A DNA stretch of 64,000 bases from Syntrophomonadaceae bacterium (GTDB lineage Bacteria > Bacillota > Syntrophomonadia > Syntrophomonadales > DTU052), in assembly GCA_012729505.1 (NCBI GenBank), contig JAAYDA010000029.1, positions 1 through 64,000 on the forward strand, given 5' to 3'. The notes under the pieces were generated by a model. That model was not told the DNA's origin and searched no databases. It was given only the letters and a program-made list of their open reading frames with translations. Within the stretch, counting starts at the first letter, position 1. The number at the start of each line of letters is the position of its first letter. Position numbers and translations under genes: made by a program. This document shows, piece after piece, positions 8,534 to 17,078 of the stretch.

Positions 8534-9124
8534 CTAGAAACTCCGGAGGATTCGGCCGGCCCTATGCAGAGCCTGCCCCCTATGGCTGATGGCGTTTTTT
8601 GTTTCTGATGGCAGCTCACCGAAGGTCTGCTGGTAATTATCGGGGATAAAGAGAGGGTCATAACCAAACCCTTTTTGGCCGCGAGGCTCTAATCCGATAT
8701 GCCCTTCGCAAACACCATCAGCAGTCTCAATCCGGCCATCAGGGAATGCTATGGCAATAACACAGCGGAATCGCGCCGTTCTTTTTTCGGCAGGCACTTC
8801 CTTAAGCATCTCCAGCAGCATTTTATTATTCCGTTCATCATCAGAAGGCTCACCGGCAAAACGGGCCGAGAAAACACCAGGCATTCCTCCCAGAGCATCT
8901 ACCTCCAAGCCGGAATCATCCGCAAAAGTAACACATCCGGTATAGTCGGCAATTGCCGTTGCTTTTTTGATAGCATTTTCTTTAAAAGTCAGGGCATCCT
9001 CCACAACCTCAGGGGCATGGGGAAAATCACGCAAGGTGACGATTTCAAACCCTGTCCCCTCAACTATCTCTAATATTTCACGTTTCTTTTTTTCGTTTCG
9101 AGTTGCCAGAACCAGTTTCCCCAT
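8534..9124 (-). CDS. rdgB: Non-canonical purine NTP pyrophosphatase (RdgB/HAM1)
   Basis: This 196-residue house-cleaning enzyme converts ITP, dITP and XTP to monophosphates and so keeps deaminated purines out of nucleic acids. Conserved family blocks are visible: LATRNEKKKREI at the N-terminus, TFADDSGLEVDALGGMPGVFSARFAG in the middle, and KGFGYDPLFIP and SHRGQALH near the C-terminus. It starts 2 bp after the rph stop and is followed by the phosphodiesterase, so the three form one operon. Confidence 0.96.
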   Translation of the reverse strand: MGKLVLATRNEKKKREILEIVEGTGFEIVTLRDFPHAPEVVEDALTFKENAIKKATAIADYTGCVTFADDSGLEVDALGGMPGVFSARFAGEPSDDERNNKMLLEMLKEVPAEKRTARFRCVIAIAFPDGRIETADGVCEGHIGLEPRGQKGFGYDPLFIPDNYQQTFGELPSETKNAISHRGQALHRAGRILRSF

Positions 9125-9126
9125 GA

Positions 9127-9849
9127 CTATATTATTTCTCCAATTATTTTCTTCTGAATAAGTATCAGTTCCCGAATGCCCAAAGCAGCCACATTCAATA
9201 GTTCATCCATTTGTTCTCTGCTGAAAGGCGCGCCTTCAGCTGTCCCTTGAATCTCTACAAAATCGCCTTTGCCGGTCATGACTACATTCATATCCACTTC
9301 CGCCCGGGAATCCTCCACATACTCCAGGTCCAGCAAAATCTCGCCGTCCACTATACCAACACTTATAGCGGCCACGTAATCATTGATGGGAATTGCAGAT
9401 ATCAAGCCCTGATCCTGCAGCTTTTTCATAGCCAGACACATAGCCACAAAGGCACCGGTAATTGATGCGGTACGAGTACCTCCATCAGCCTGAATTACAT
9501 CGCAATCGATCCATATGGTTCGTTCCCCCAGAGCATGGAAATCAACTACGGACCGCAGTGCTCTCCCCACCAAGCGCTGAATCTCTGAAGTGCGTCCGGT
9601 TAGCTTTCCACGGGCAGCTTCCCGGACATTCCGAGTTTCAGTAGATCGAGGTAAAAGTCCATATTCGGCAGTTACCCAACCTTGCCCGCTATTTTTCAGA
9701 AATGGCGGCACTTTTTCTTCGACTGAAGCTGCACATATCACCCGGGTATCCCCCGCTTCAATCAGCACCGAGCCTTCAGCATATTTTAAGTAATGGGGCA
9801 TGATGCTAACCGATCTCAACTGGCTGTTTTCCCGCCCGCTCATTCGCAT
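9127..9849 (-). CDS. rph: Ribonuclease PH
   Basis: This 240-residue phosphorolytic 3'-5' exoribonuclease trims tRNA and other RNA 3' ends using phosphate. The family signature runs through [20 protein letters not shown] (phosphate-binding Arg), [38 protein letters not shown] and [26 protein letters not shown] site lies about 8 nt before the ATG. It is the first gene of the rph-rdgB-phosphodiesterase unit. Confidence 0.97.
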   Translation of the reverse strand: MRMSGRENSQLRSVSIMPHYLKYAEGSVLIEAGDTRVICAASVEEKVPPFLKNSGQGWVTAEYGLLPRSTETRNVREAARGKLTGRTSEIQRLVGRALRSVVDFHALGERTIWIDCDVIQADGGTRTASITGAFVAMCLAMKKLQDQGLISAIPINDYVAAISVGIVDGEILLDLEYVEDSRAEVDMNVVMTGKGDFVEIQGTAEGAPFSREQMDELLNVAALGIRELILIQKKIIGEII

Positions 9850-9907
9850 TTATACATCCTCCAATCAATACTATATCCAATGAATTTGCTACATGTTCTG
9901 CTGCATC

Positions 9908-10438
9908 CTATCGATGGTATAAGTTTCCGCCAAAGGAGTCCACCGCTACAATACATGGAAACTCCAAAACCTCTAATTTTGCAATAGCCTCTGTTCCCAA
10001 TTCAGGATAAGCTATTACCTCAGATCTGACCACCCTTTTGGCTAAATAGGTTCCGGCCCCTCCTACCGTAGCCAGATAGACCGCCTTATACTCGGAGATG
10101 GCCTGACAGACACGGTCTGAGCGTTCCCCTTTGCCTATCATTCCCCTCAAGCCAAGCTTTAGTAAATCGAGGGTGTAATCATCCATACGACTGCTGGTTG
10201 TTGGCCCACACGATCCGATAGGATGCTGTTCAAAAGCCGGGCAGGGCCCGGTATAATAGATAATCTGCCCCGCCGGATCAAAGGGGAGCTGTTTCCCTGC
10301 GGCAATAGCTTGAACCATACGCTGATGGGCAGCATCACGGGCCGTATAAACTGTCCCGGTTACTATTACACAATCACCGGCATGTAGTTTTTGGACAACT
10401 TCCTGAGTCAATGGTGGCTTTATTACTAAACCCGTCAT
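9908..10438 (-). CDS. Class I fumarate hydratase, beta subunit
   Basis: This 176-residue protein corresponds to the C-terminal part of oxygen-sensitive [4Fe-4S] fumarases, which interconvert fumarate and malate. Typical motifs are VTGTVYTARDAAHQRM, YYTGPCP, GSCGPTTSSRMD and GMIGKG. The alpha subunit lies directly upstream with a 13-bp gap. L-tartrate dehydratase subunits are homologous and cannot be excluded by sequence alone, but fumarase is the usual role in Clostridia. The enzyme would serve an incomplete TCA cycle or methylmalonyl-CoA-type pathways. Confidence 0.9.
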   Translation of the reverse strand: MTGLVIKPPLTQEVVQKLHAGDCVIVTGTVYTARDAAHQRMVQAIAAGKQLPFDPAGQIIYYTGPCPAFEQHPIGSCGPTTSSRMDDYTLDLLKLGLRGMIGKGERSDRVCQAISEYKAVYLATVGGAGTYLAKRVVRSEVIAYPELGTEAIAKLEVLEFPCIVAVDSFGGNLYHR

Positions 10439-10451
10439 AATATTTTCATCC

Positions 10452-11282
10452 TCACAATTCGACTGTATACCTGCGAGTAGAATGACAGCCCAGATTCACT
10501 GCCACGGGTAAGCTGGCAATATGGGTTGCATATACTTCAAGATTCACTCCCAAGGCGGTAGTATCTCCTCCCAGCCCTTGCGGGCCTATCCCCGTTTCGT
10601 TAATTCGCTGCAGGATAGCGTTCTCAAACTCCTGATTGGGGCCGCTATTGTCCAATGGCCTCATCAATGCTTTTTTGGCTAATATAGGCGCAGTCTCCAG
10701 ATTGCCTCCTACCCCGACCCCGACTACCAGGGGCGGGCATGGTTTCCCCCCGGCTTTTTTCACTGCCTCGACGACAAAATCAATGACTCCTTGCTGCCCG
10801 GCCCCGGGTTTAAGCATCCCTACCAGCCCCATATTTTCACTCCCTGCTCCTTTGGGAAAAACAGTTAATGTAAAAGAAGAACCCTGGACCAGTTCAAGAT
10901 GAATAATAGCAGGAGTATTGTCCCCGGTATTCTCCCGCCTGATTGGGTCACCAACCACAGATGCCCGAAAGTGGCCTTCCCGGTAACCTTCTCTTATCCC
11001 CTGATTCACCGCTTGTTCCAAGGAACCCTTGATATGCAGGTCTTGTCCCATACCAACATGAACAACAACCATACCGGTATCCTGACAAAGAGCCATCTCT
11101 TCGGATTGAGCCAGTTCGGCGTTTTCCAGCATGATTCCCAATACCCTCCGGGCCAAAGCCACGCTTTCCCGTTCATAGGCACCCTTAATAGCTTCTATAA
11201 TATCAGGCGGCAGCACAGTATTAGCTTTTATCACCGCCATCTTCACCGCCCGGGTAATATCCCGGGCCATAATGGTACGCAT
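10452..11282 (-). CDS. Class I fumarate hydratase, alpha subunit
   Basis: This iron-sulfur catalytic subunit has about 276 residues. Cysteines expected to hold the [4Fe-4S] cluster appear in ALCQDTGM and LGCHSTRRY, with a further cysteine in KPCPPLVVGVGVGG. The block GGDTTALGVNLE is also typical. I start it at the ATG at 11282 with AAGGGG 6 nt upstream. A longer frame to 11372 would add 30 residues that do not resemble the family. It forms a two-gene unit with the beta subunit. Confidence 0.92.
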   Translation of the reverse strand: MRTIMARDITRAVKMAVIKANTVLPPDIIEAIKGAYERESVALARRVLGIMLENAELAQSEEMALCQDTGMVVVHVGMGQDLHIKGSLEQAVNQGIREGYREGHFRASVVGDPIRRENTGDNTPAIIHLELVQGSSFTLTVFPKGAGSENMGLVGMLKPGAGQQGVIDFVVEAVKKAGGKPCPPLVVGVGVGGNLETAPILAKKALMRPLDNSGPNQEFENAILQRINETGIGPQGLGGDTTALGVNLEVYATHIASLPVAVNLGCHSTRRYTVEL

Positions 11283-11610
11283 TATATACCCCTTATTTCC
11301 AGCCTGCGCATCAGAACTATAATGCAGACAGGTTAATTTTCTAGGATTAAACACCTTCTCCAAGTATTCCACAAAAATAATCCTGTAACCTCTTAATAAT
11401 ATGCTCGACTATTAATGACAGCGGGGCGCATCTAAGACCCTATTGGGACTTTATTTCCTATCTTTCATAATAATATACCAATTTTCGCGATGAGATGATA
11501 ATATAGAACTGTATTTCTTGTGAAATCCATAACTTGCGAGAGGAGGTGCCACGCCTAGTATCTCAGTATTTGCTGCATTCGGCAACAATAATTAATTTGG
11601 GGAGGTAGAA

Positions 11611-12249
11611 ATGTCCGTTCAAGGTGGAATCACAAAAGTCCAGGAAGTGGTGGCTAATCCTTCAGCACTCGGTCTTTTTGGCCTGGCTATGGTTACTCTG
11701 GTAGCTTCATCACAAAAGCTCGGCATCACCGGTGGGGACGCTCAAAGTGTGGCCCTGGTCCTGCCGTGGGCCATATTTTTAGGCGCACTTGCGCAACTTT
11801 TTGCCGGTATCTATGATTTTAAACACAATAACACTTTCGGAGCTACGGCCTTTTGTGGCTACGGCTTTTTCTGGCTTGGGGTGTCAATGACCTGGATGAT
11901 AAGGTTGGGGATGTTTGGGTCACAGGCAGCAGCTACAGCAGATATAAGCCAGCTCGGTTTTGCTTTCCTCGGATACTTTATTTTTACCGTTTATATGACA
12001 GTGGGAGCAATGAGCACTCATAAAGTGCTATTCTCTATTTTCTTTTTGATTGATTTACTGTTCCTGGGTCTGTTTATGAGTACCCTGGGATTGGGAGGAC
12101 ACTTCTGGCACTCATTAGCTGCCTGGTCTGAACTAGGAATCGCCCTCTTATCATTCTATGGATCAGCAGCTGCGGTATTGAACACCCACACCGGAGCTAC
12201 AGTTTTGCCGGTGGGCAAACCCTTTGGACCCTGGGCGCCTAAAGCTTAA
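11611..12249 (+). CDS. Acetate uptake transporter of the GPR1/FUN34/YaaH (SatP) family
   Basis: This 212-residue protein has six hydrophobic segments. Near the N-terminus ANPSALGLFGLA matches the signature NPAPLGL of acetate/succinate carriers. Bacterial members exchange acetate with protons and may work in either direction, so export of fermentation acetate is also possible. A strong GGGGAGG site precedes the ATG. The gene stands alone on the plus strand between two minus-strand genes and has a 328-bp upstream region shared with the divergent fumarase operon, which must contain promoters for both. I could not fix those promoters with confidence. Confidence 0.93.
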   Translation: MSVQGGITKVQEVVANPSALGLFGLAMVTLVASSQKLGITGGDAQSVALVLPWAIFLGALAQLFAGIYDFKHNNTFGATAFCGYGFFWLGVSMTWMIRLGMFGSQAAATADISQLGFAFLGYFIFTVYMTVGAMSTHKVLFSIFFLIDLLFLGLFMSTLGLGGHFWHSLAAWSELGIALLSFYGSAAAVLNTHTGATVLPVGKPFGPWAPKA

Positions 12250-12303
12250 TTGCTTGGTTCAATACCTGTTTGTTTGCACACTCTTAACGAACAAGCTCCC
12301 AAT

Positions 12304-12340
12304 AATAACGACCCCCGAACAGAGTTCAGGGGTCGTTATT
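12304..12340. terminator. Bidirectional terminator between convergent genes
   Basis: A 12-bp perfect stem (12304-12315 with 12329-12340) encloses a second 4-bp stem (12317-12320 with 12324-12327). It lies 55 bp after the acetate carrier stop and 10 bp from the stop of the convergent GerMN gene. T and A tracts within the stem ends allow function on both strands, although no long T run follows. Confidence 0.7.
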
Positions 12341-12350
12341 CTGGGCCATT

Positions 12351-12941
12351 TTATTCGGCCAAATCGTAATCAGCCGCTACCGGTTCCGCTGTGCTGATAT
12401 TGCCGCCAATGGAATCAACAAGCTCTCCATCCACCATGAACGAGACTCCCTTAACCGTTGAAAATTGACTCAGAGTATTTACTATTGAATAGACTGCCAG
12501 CTTTTCTTCTTCAACCCCCGAAATACCCTGAGCCTGAGAGGTTAGATTAACAATGCACTGTCCATCTTCCTTTATATTGATATCCAGCAAATGAGTTTTG
12601 TCAGGCAAGGCTGACTTCAGATGCTCCTCCCGAGGCCCTTTTAGCAGTTCTTCCATAGTGGCCCTGGCAATACCCGTAACCCTGACAATTTTTCTTTCCT
12701 CAACCTCCAACCCACTTCCATCTTTACGAGCAAAATAAAGCTTTACGTTGACTTGCTCCATACTCAACTCAGAAGAAGGTTCTTTGATTAAGTCGTTTAC
12801 GGCCAGCTCCTCCGAAGCCTGGTCCATATCGGTTTTGATCAAATCATTCCACGCTTGAATCTCTTCTTTGACCCCAGACGTACCACAACCTATAGCACTC
12901 AATAATAGCATCAGAGCCAAGGCCATAAATAAGCGGCGCAA
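12351..12941 (-). CDS. GerMN-domain lipoprotein
   Basis: This protein of about 196 residues has a lipoprotein signal (hydrophobic stretch ending in LSAIGC, lipobox Cys near residue 20). The C-terminal half matches the GerMN domain found in spore germination and cortex proteins and in other lipoproteins: ARATMEELLKGP, GQCIVNLTSQ, YSIVNTLSQFSTVKGVSFMVDGE. I choose a TTG start at 12941, 8 nt after a near-perfect GGAGGTGAT site; the upstream ATG lies inside that site. The domain hints at a spore-forming host but is not proof. Confidence 0.85.
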   Translation of the reverse strand: MRRLFMALALMLLLSAIGCGTSGVKEEIQAWNDLIKTDMDQASEELAVNDLIKEPSSELSMEQVNVKLYFARKDGSGLEVEERKIVRVTGIARATMEELLKGPREEHLKSALPDKTHLLDINIKEDGQCIVNLTSQAQGISGVEEEKLAVYSIVNTLSQFSTVKGVSFMVDGELVDSIGGNISTAEPVAADYDLAE

Positions 12942-13065
12942 AACTATCACCTCCATTATTTCTATAAAAATGATCACAGCACAACATATGTTGTCCTACT
13001 CAAGCGTATGTCCGGAAAACAGTTTTCATTCCATATTGTCCCAAAATGGTTCAAGCCCATTGCAT

Positions 13066-13099
13066 CAAAAAAAGGAGCACATCTAATAATATGTGCTCC
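13066..13099 (-). terminator. Intrinsic terminator for minus-strand transcripts
   Basis: A perfect 9-bp stem (13074-13082 with 13091-13099) is preceded on the plus strand by an A run (13066-13073), giving a T run on the minus strand. It implies that a minus-strand transcript, most likely from the ATPase gene at 13.8-15 kb, extends about 700 bp beyond that gene before stopping here. Confidence 0.75.
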
Positions 13100-13523
13100 A
13101 AAATGAAGGAGGAGTTATTAAAGCAAACCTTGGCCTGCCTTAAGTCAATTATATGAAGTTAGTCTTCTTCCTTCCTTCTTAACTATCTGTCTGAAATATC
13201 TCGATTTAGATTATCAACAAAGCGAACGCGCCTTCAAATAACAAATGATAAAGTCCCGGCCAGGTGTTATAATTTAATTCTTCACCTTAATTATAATTTA
13301 TGCTTAAATCTTTGCTTGTTCCCTGAATATTCCGCTCTTGTATGTTATCTGTCAGATCTGAGTTTTCCGTCTTATGCTGTAACTTTTGCTCCAACTTCAC
13401 ACTTGTGGACTCAATAATTCTTCCTGCTCAAAGCATTGGTATTAATTGTCTTGCGAATTTTGCCTGATTAAAGTTCTGCTGCTGCAAAAGCTGTTTCCTC
13501 AAATACTGCTGCGATTGGTAGAA
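13100..13523. other. AT-rich intergenic stretch, no gene seen
   Basis: About 420 bp of AT-rich sequence contain no reading frame with a believable ribosome binding site and no clear repeat. It is bounded on the left by a minus-strand terminator, so it is probably transcribed as a 3' untranslated region. Confidence 0.4.
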
Positions 13524-13799
13524 TTATATTGCAGTTGTTCGGCGTGACCTGATTAAAACTATGAATAATAAATTTCTGAATCGGATGCTGCCAATAGTTG
13601 TATATCCTTTGAAGCAGATGCTTCGCCAAACCCTGTCCTTCCCAGCAGCCGAATCTGCTGCGTATTTTAGTCTATCACTTTCAACTAATCCTGATCTGAA
13701 TTCGGCTTCTCTTAAATGTTCTTCTATCCAGAATATTCTTTCAGCTACTTCTCTTAGTTCGAAAAGTTCCGTTAGGATAAAAAACCTTGATATAACCAC
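13524..13799 (-). CDS. Doubtful small reading frame downstream of the ATPase gene
   Basis: This 91-residue frame starts with GTG and is in the same reading frame as the ATPase gene, 11 codons beyond its stop. The first half is amphipathic and charged (ELREVAERIFWIEEHLREAEF), while the second half is basic. I do not recognise a family and see no ribosome binding site. It could be a real small gene, a decayed remnant of a longer partner gene, or chance. The transcript probably covers it because the terminator lies further downstream. Confidence 0.25.
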   Translation of the reverse strand: MVISRFFILTELFELREVAERIFWIEEHLREAEFRSGLVESDRLKYAADSAAGKDRVWRSICFKGYTTIGSIRFRNLLFIVLIRSRRTTAI

Positions 13800-13832
13800 C
13801 TGGCCGGGATATATGAATTCCAGAAAACACTG

Positions 13833-15035
13833 CTAGGCATCTTTAGGGTTCAATGCCTTTTCCGTTGCTATTATCTCCTGCCGTCCTATATCCTTCAGTC
13901 GGCGTGCCCCGCCGTCAAATATTGCTTCCTCCCGTTCTTTAACAGGCTTGGCCGACCGTCGGTCTTTTATGTTTAAGATGCTGTCCCGGGAAGTCCTGCT
14001 TTCTAATCCATGCATTATCTTAAGCAGGGTATCTCCCTCAACCCGATGTTTCAAAGCCAGGGGCAGCATTTCAATTACATCATTGATCATAATCTGCTTG
14101 TGCTTTTTCAAAGTACTGTACAAAACTGCACCCTGTTGGATTGCTTCAATGGCCCTGATGCTCTCCAGGTTATGCTTTATATAAATGCGAGCTATGAAGT
14201 TTCGTAGAAAATCTGGTAATTCCGTATTTCTATAAGAATGTGCCATCTCCACAATCTGCTTGCGGAATTCCTCGTTTTTCGCTTCGTATGCCTTAGGATC
14301 AAGGTAAACCCGCTTTGCCCGATCACTGCCTTCAAGCATCTTGACAATCATATCTTCAGAAGTGGGGCGCCCCATAAATACAACCATATCAAAACGGTCC
14401 GATAACTGACGCCGAACCTCTTCAAGAGGTCCCGGATCTTCATCCGGATTGGATGCCGCCCAAACTGAAACTTGAACTGTAATTTCCACAGTAGGCAAAC
14501 CTGCTTCTTCAATCTGCAGACGGCCCGGTTTATTACCCATTACATCCAGCAAAATATCAGTTATCTCTGGAGAAGTATCTGCTAACCGGTTGATTTCATC
14601 AACGAAGATGATGCCTCGATGGGCTTGGGGAATAATCCCCGGCAACAAAGCCGCTTGAGGATTATCCGCATTCGTAATCTTTGCTAAATCAATGCTCCCT
14701 GCCACAGTACCGACTTTAGCGGAGTGTGATATTTCTAAAAAAGGCATGTCAATTTCTTCAGTACCCAATGCCGCAATCTCTTCCGGGGACATATTCCGAT
14801 GTATCGGACATATTGGCGCTTTGGGATCGCAATTGTATATACAGCCGGCAATCCGCTTTATCTTGGGCAGCAATTCCCTTGAAGCCCTCATAATAGTGGT
14901 CTTTCCCGTTCCCCTCAACCCCTCCGCATGCAAGTGAAAGGGTTCTCCTGCAAGAGTTGAGATAATGGACATTTCCACCAAATTAAACAGAGGCTCATTT
15001 CCGTCATACCTGGCCAAACCAAAATATGGCTTCAT
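13833..15035 (-). CDS. MoxR/Mg-chelatase-like AAA+ ATPase with cysteine cluster
   Basis: This is a 400-residue AAA+ protein. Walker A is GLRGTGKTT (about residues 41-49), Walker B is GIIFVDEINRL, sensor 1 is WAASNPDEDPG and the arginine-finger region is RQLSDRFD. Such ATPases usually remodel or load a partner protein, often one with a von Willebrand A domain, but no such partner is visible here. Between Walker A and Walker B an insertion carries C-x3-C-x6-C-x2-H (CIYNCDPKAPICPIH), which may bind zinc or an iron-sulfur cluster. A GGGAGGG site precedes the ATG. A small membrane protein and a LytTR regulator lie upstream on the same strand. Confidence 0.85.
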   Translation of the reverse strand: MKPYFGLARYDGNEPLFNLVEMSIISTLAGEPFHLHAEGLRGTGKTTIMRASRELLPKIKRIAGCIYNCDPKAPICPIHRNMSPEEIAALGTEEIDMPFLEISHSAKVGTVAGSIDLAKITNADNPQAALLPGIIPQAHRGIIFVDEINRLADTSPEITDILLDVMGNKPGRLQIEEAGLPTVEITVQVSVWAASNPDEDPGPLEEVRRQLSDRFDMVVFMGRPTSEDMIVKMLEGSDRAKRVYLDPKAYEAKNEEFRKQIVEMAHSYRNTELPDFLRNFIARIYIKHNLESIRAIEAIQQGAVLYSTLKKHKQIMINDVIEMLPLALKHRVEGDTLLKIMHGLESRTSRDSILNIKDRRSAKPVKEREEAIFDGGARRLKDIGRQEIIATEKALNPKDA

Positions 15036-15071
15036 TCCGCCCTCCCGTCTGCGGCCATAGCAAGGTTTCCG

Positions 15072-15299
15072 CTAGATAGTCGCTATCATAATTATTATAG
15101 TGCTCAGGAGAAAGGCAAGCACCAAAAGAGGGACTCCAACTTTAAAAATGTCCACCGAGTATCCGAGCACGGTATCTAAATCATAAATAGAAAGGTTAAG
15201 ATCGTCATCCAATTCATCCACTTGGAAATCGTCGTTCAGATACTGATCCTCATAGTATTCGACTGCCGTTCTCCGTAATGTATTGTTTCTTCCTGTCAC
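15072..15299 (-). CDS. Small acidic protein with C-terminal membrane anchor
   Basis: I do not recognise this 75-residue protein. The N-terminal 50 residues are strongly acidic (YYEDQYLNDDFQVDELDDDLN). The last 22 residues are entirely hydrophobic (VGVPLLVLAFLLSTIIIMIA), which suggests a tail-anchored membrane protein. It is followed 36 bp later by the AAA+ ATPase gene, and an AGGAGATGAG-type site precedes the ATG. A role as membrane partner or substrate of the ATPase is a guess from position. The 290 bp upstream (15300-15593) contain no further gene. Confidence 0.7.
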   Translation of the reverse strand: MTGRNNTLRRTAVEYYEDQYLNDDFQVDELDDDLNLSIYDLDTVLGYSVDIFKVGVPLLVLAFLLSTIIIMIATI

Positions 15300-15593
15300 C
15301 GCTCATCTCCTCCCTTCCTTAAAAATTTCCGTACAATTTATCTATCATAATGATAGCAAAGATTGTTATTTTTTTCACTATCACTTATGACATTTAGCCG
15401 GAAACCAGGGATAGTTAGTGATTTCACAATATGGCTGGAGCCTTCAACAACCGATTTGCGATACAGCCCCTTAATCTCGGGTTTTGGTGGCTTTCTCCAC
15501 TTTCCCGGAAGAGCCGTAAATCAATTGTCACGTCAGGTTATTTTGCTGTTTTCGAGGTGTGTATGGTTGTATTTTAAGTATATTCGGCACATT

Positions 15594-16379
15594 CTAAATT
15601 CCAAGCTTGTCTTTTAAAACCTTGGCTCGCGCCCGGCTGAGCATAATCTGTTTGTCGTGATTGTCAAGATTAATCACATATGATCCCTCGCCAAAGGGTA
15701 AAAGCTCCTGGGCCCGATAAATATTAACTATGAATGCCTGGTGAGCTCGGAAAAACCTGGTATTATCCAAACGGGTTTCCAGTTCATTAAGTGTATAGCT
15801 GGTGGAAAATTCATTATCGTCAGTAGCGACAAATACTTTTTTTCCCCTGCTCTCGGCAAAAAGTATGTCTTCCTGATTAAGCAGAATAATCTTACCCCGT
15901 TCCTTGATGGGCAGCTTGGCATAAGTAATGCTTTCCTGATCAGCGTTTCTCAGCAAAAGGTTTATTCTTTTACGCAGTTTGCCTTCAACCTGCAAATCAA
16001 CATACTTCTCATGGGCCAATCGTTTATTGGCTCTGTCAATAGTCTCTCTGATGCGATTGGGCTCAATAGGTTTTACAATATAGTCTAATGCCCCCACTTC
16101 AAAAGCTTCAACAGCTTTTTCGCTGTGAAGGGTTACAAATACAAAAAGAGGCGGATTGGACAATCCCCGCAGGCGCCGCGCTGTTTCCATTCCATCAATT
16201 TCCGGCATACTGATATCCAGCAAAACCAAGTCTGGTTTTTTCTCTTTCGCCTGCATAACCCCTTCAATGCCGTTACTGGCTTCTCCAATGATCTTAACAT
16301 CTTCGATTTGTTCAATGATATACCGCAGGACAATTCTTTCTCGCTCGTCATCGTCAATTATTAAGACTTTTATTGCCAA
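15594..16379 (-). CDS. LytTR-family response regulator
   Basis: This 261-residue protein has a CheY-like receiver domain (acidic DDDE near residue 9, phospho-acceptor Asp in LVLLDISMPEIDG, switch Lys in YIVKPIEP). A linker follows and then a LytTR DNA-binding domain (ILFAESRGKKVFVATDD, FRAHQAFIVNI, MLSRARAKVLK). The start is a TTG at 16379 with a run of five G at normal distance. No histidine kinase gene is adjacent, so its signal source is not visible here. It probably activates genes of envelope or stress functions, as family members do. Confidence 0.9.
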   Translation of the reverse strand: MAIKVLIIDDDERERIVLRYIIEQIEDVKIIGEASNGIEGVMQAKEKKPDLVLLDISMPEIDGMETARRLRGLSNPPLFVFVTLHSEKAVEAFEVGALDYIVKPIEPNRIRETIDRANKRLAHEKYVDLQVEGKLRKRINLLLRNADQESITYAKLPIKERGKIILLNQEDILFAESRGKKVFVATDDNEFSTSYTLNELETRLDNTRFFRAHQAFIVNIYRAQELLPFGEGSYVINLDNHDKQIMLSRARAKVLKDKLGI

Positions 16380-16394
16380 AGCCTTACCCCCTAA

Positions 16395-16940
16395 TCAGCC
16401 ATTCTTTATCAGCGGCGACATCACTTTGAATTCGGGTGTTCCTGCCTGGTAAAGCACTTCAAAAACTAATGTTTCAGTATTGGTAATAACTGCACCCTTT
16501 TCTTTCATCAGATCCAATCCATTTTCATAGTTTAGTATCCGTCGCGAACATACCGCATCTTTGGGTACCTGAACCGCGAAATCATTCGCAAGCAAATCCC
16601 GCACGGTTTGAAAAACACATACATGAGTTTCGCTGCCAGCCACGATAATCTGATTCCTGCCAAGCTTTCGCAGGTTTTCGATTAAATCCTGACCCGCCGA
16701 AAAAGTAATCTTCTCCAGCAAAAGGTGATCCTTTAACTTATCTTTTATTTCGGCAAGAGTCGGTCCCAGCCCTTTTGGATACTGCTCTGTGACAATAACG
16801 GGAATATCGAATTGTCGCGCCAGCTCCATAAGAATCAACGTGTTATTCACTACCGTCTCACGATCCGGCATTACTCTCATCAGTTTTTCCTGCAGGTCGA
16901 TTATCACCAGAACTGCCGAGTCACCATTTTTTATGTTCAT
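16395..16940 (-). CDS. Isochorismatase/nicotinamidase-family hydrolase (YcaC-like)
   Basis: This 181-residue cysteine hydrolase has its nucleophile in GSETHVCVFQTV, the catalytic Asp in VLVIIDLQEKL and the catalytic Lys in the KITFSA segment. It is closest in layout to YcaC and related hydrolases of unknown substrate rather than to true nicotinamidases. A GAGGGGG site lies 8 nt before the ATG. It lies directly upstream of the LytTR regulator gene with a 15-bp gap, so the two are probably co-transcribed. Confidence 0.88.
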   Translation of the reverse strand: MNIKNGDSAVLVIIDLQEKLMRVMPDRETVVNNTLILMELARQFDIPVIVTEQYPKGLGPTLAEIKDKLKDHLLLEKITFSAGQDLIENLRKLGRNQIIVAGSETHVCVFQTVRDLLANDFAVQVPKDAVCSRRILNYENGLDLMKEKGAVITNTETLVFEVLYQAGTPEFKVMSPLIKNG

Positions 16941-17078
16941 GGTTCAATGCCCCCTCTATTCCAAAAATTCTTTACTTTTGTTATCATGATTATTGGCATC
17001 TGAAGATGGGTCTTGGTTTCATTTAATCTTATTACATCCAAATTGCAGGTGCTAAATATACTTATTTCAGGAGGAAAA

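Noticed and set aside
13561-13836. Plus-strand 91-residue reading frame
   Set aside because: There is no ribosome binding site, the composition is unlike neighbouring genes, and it lies opposite a likely minus-strand transcript.
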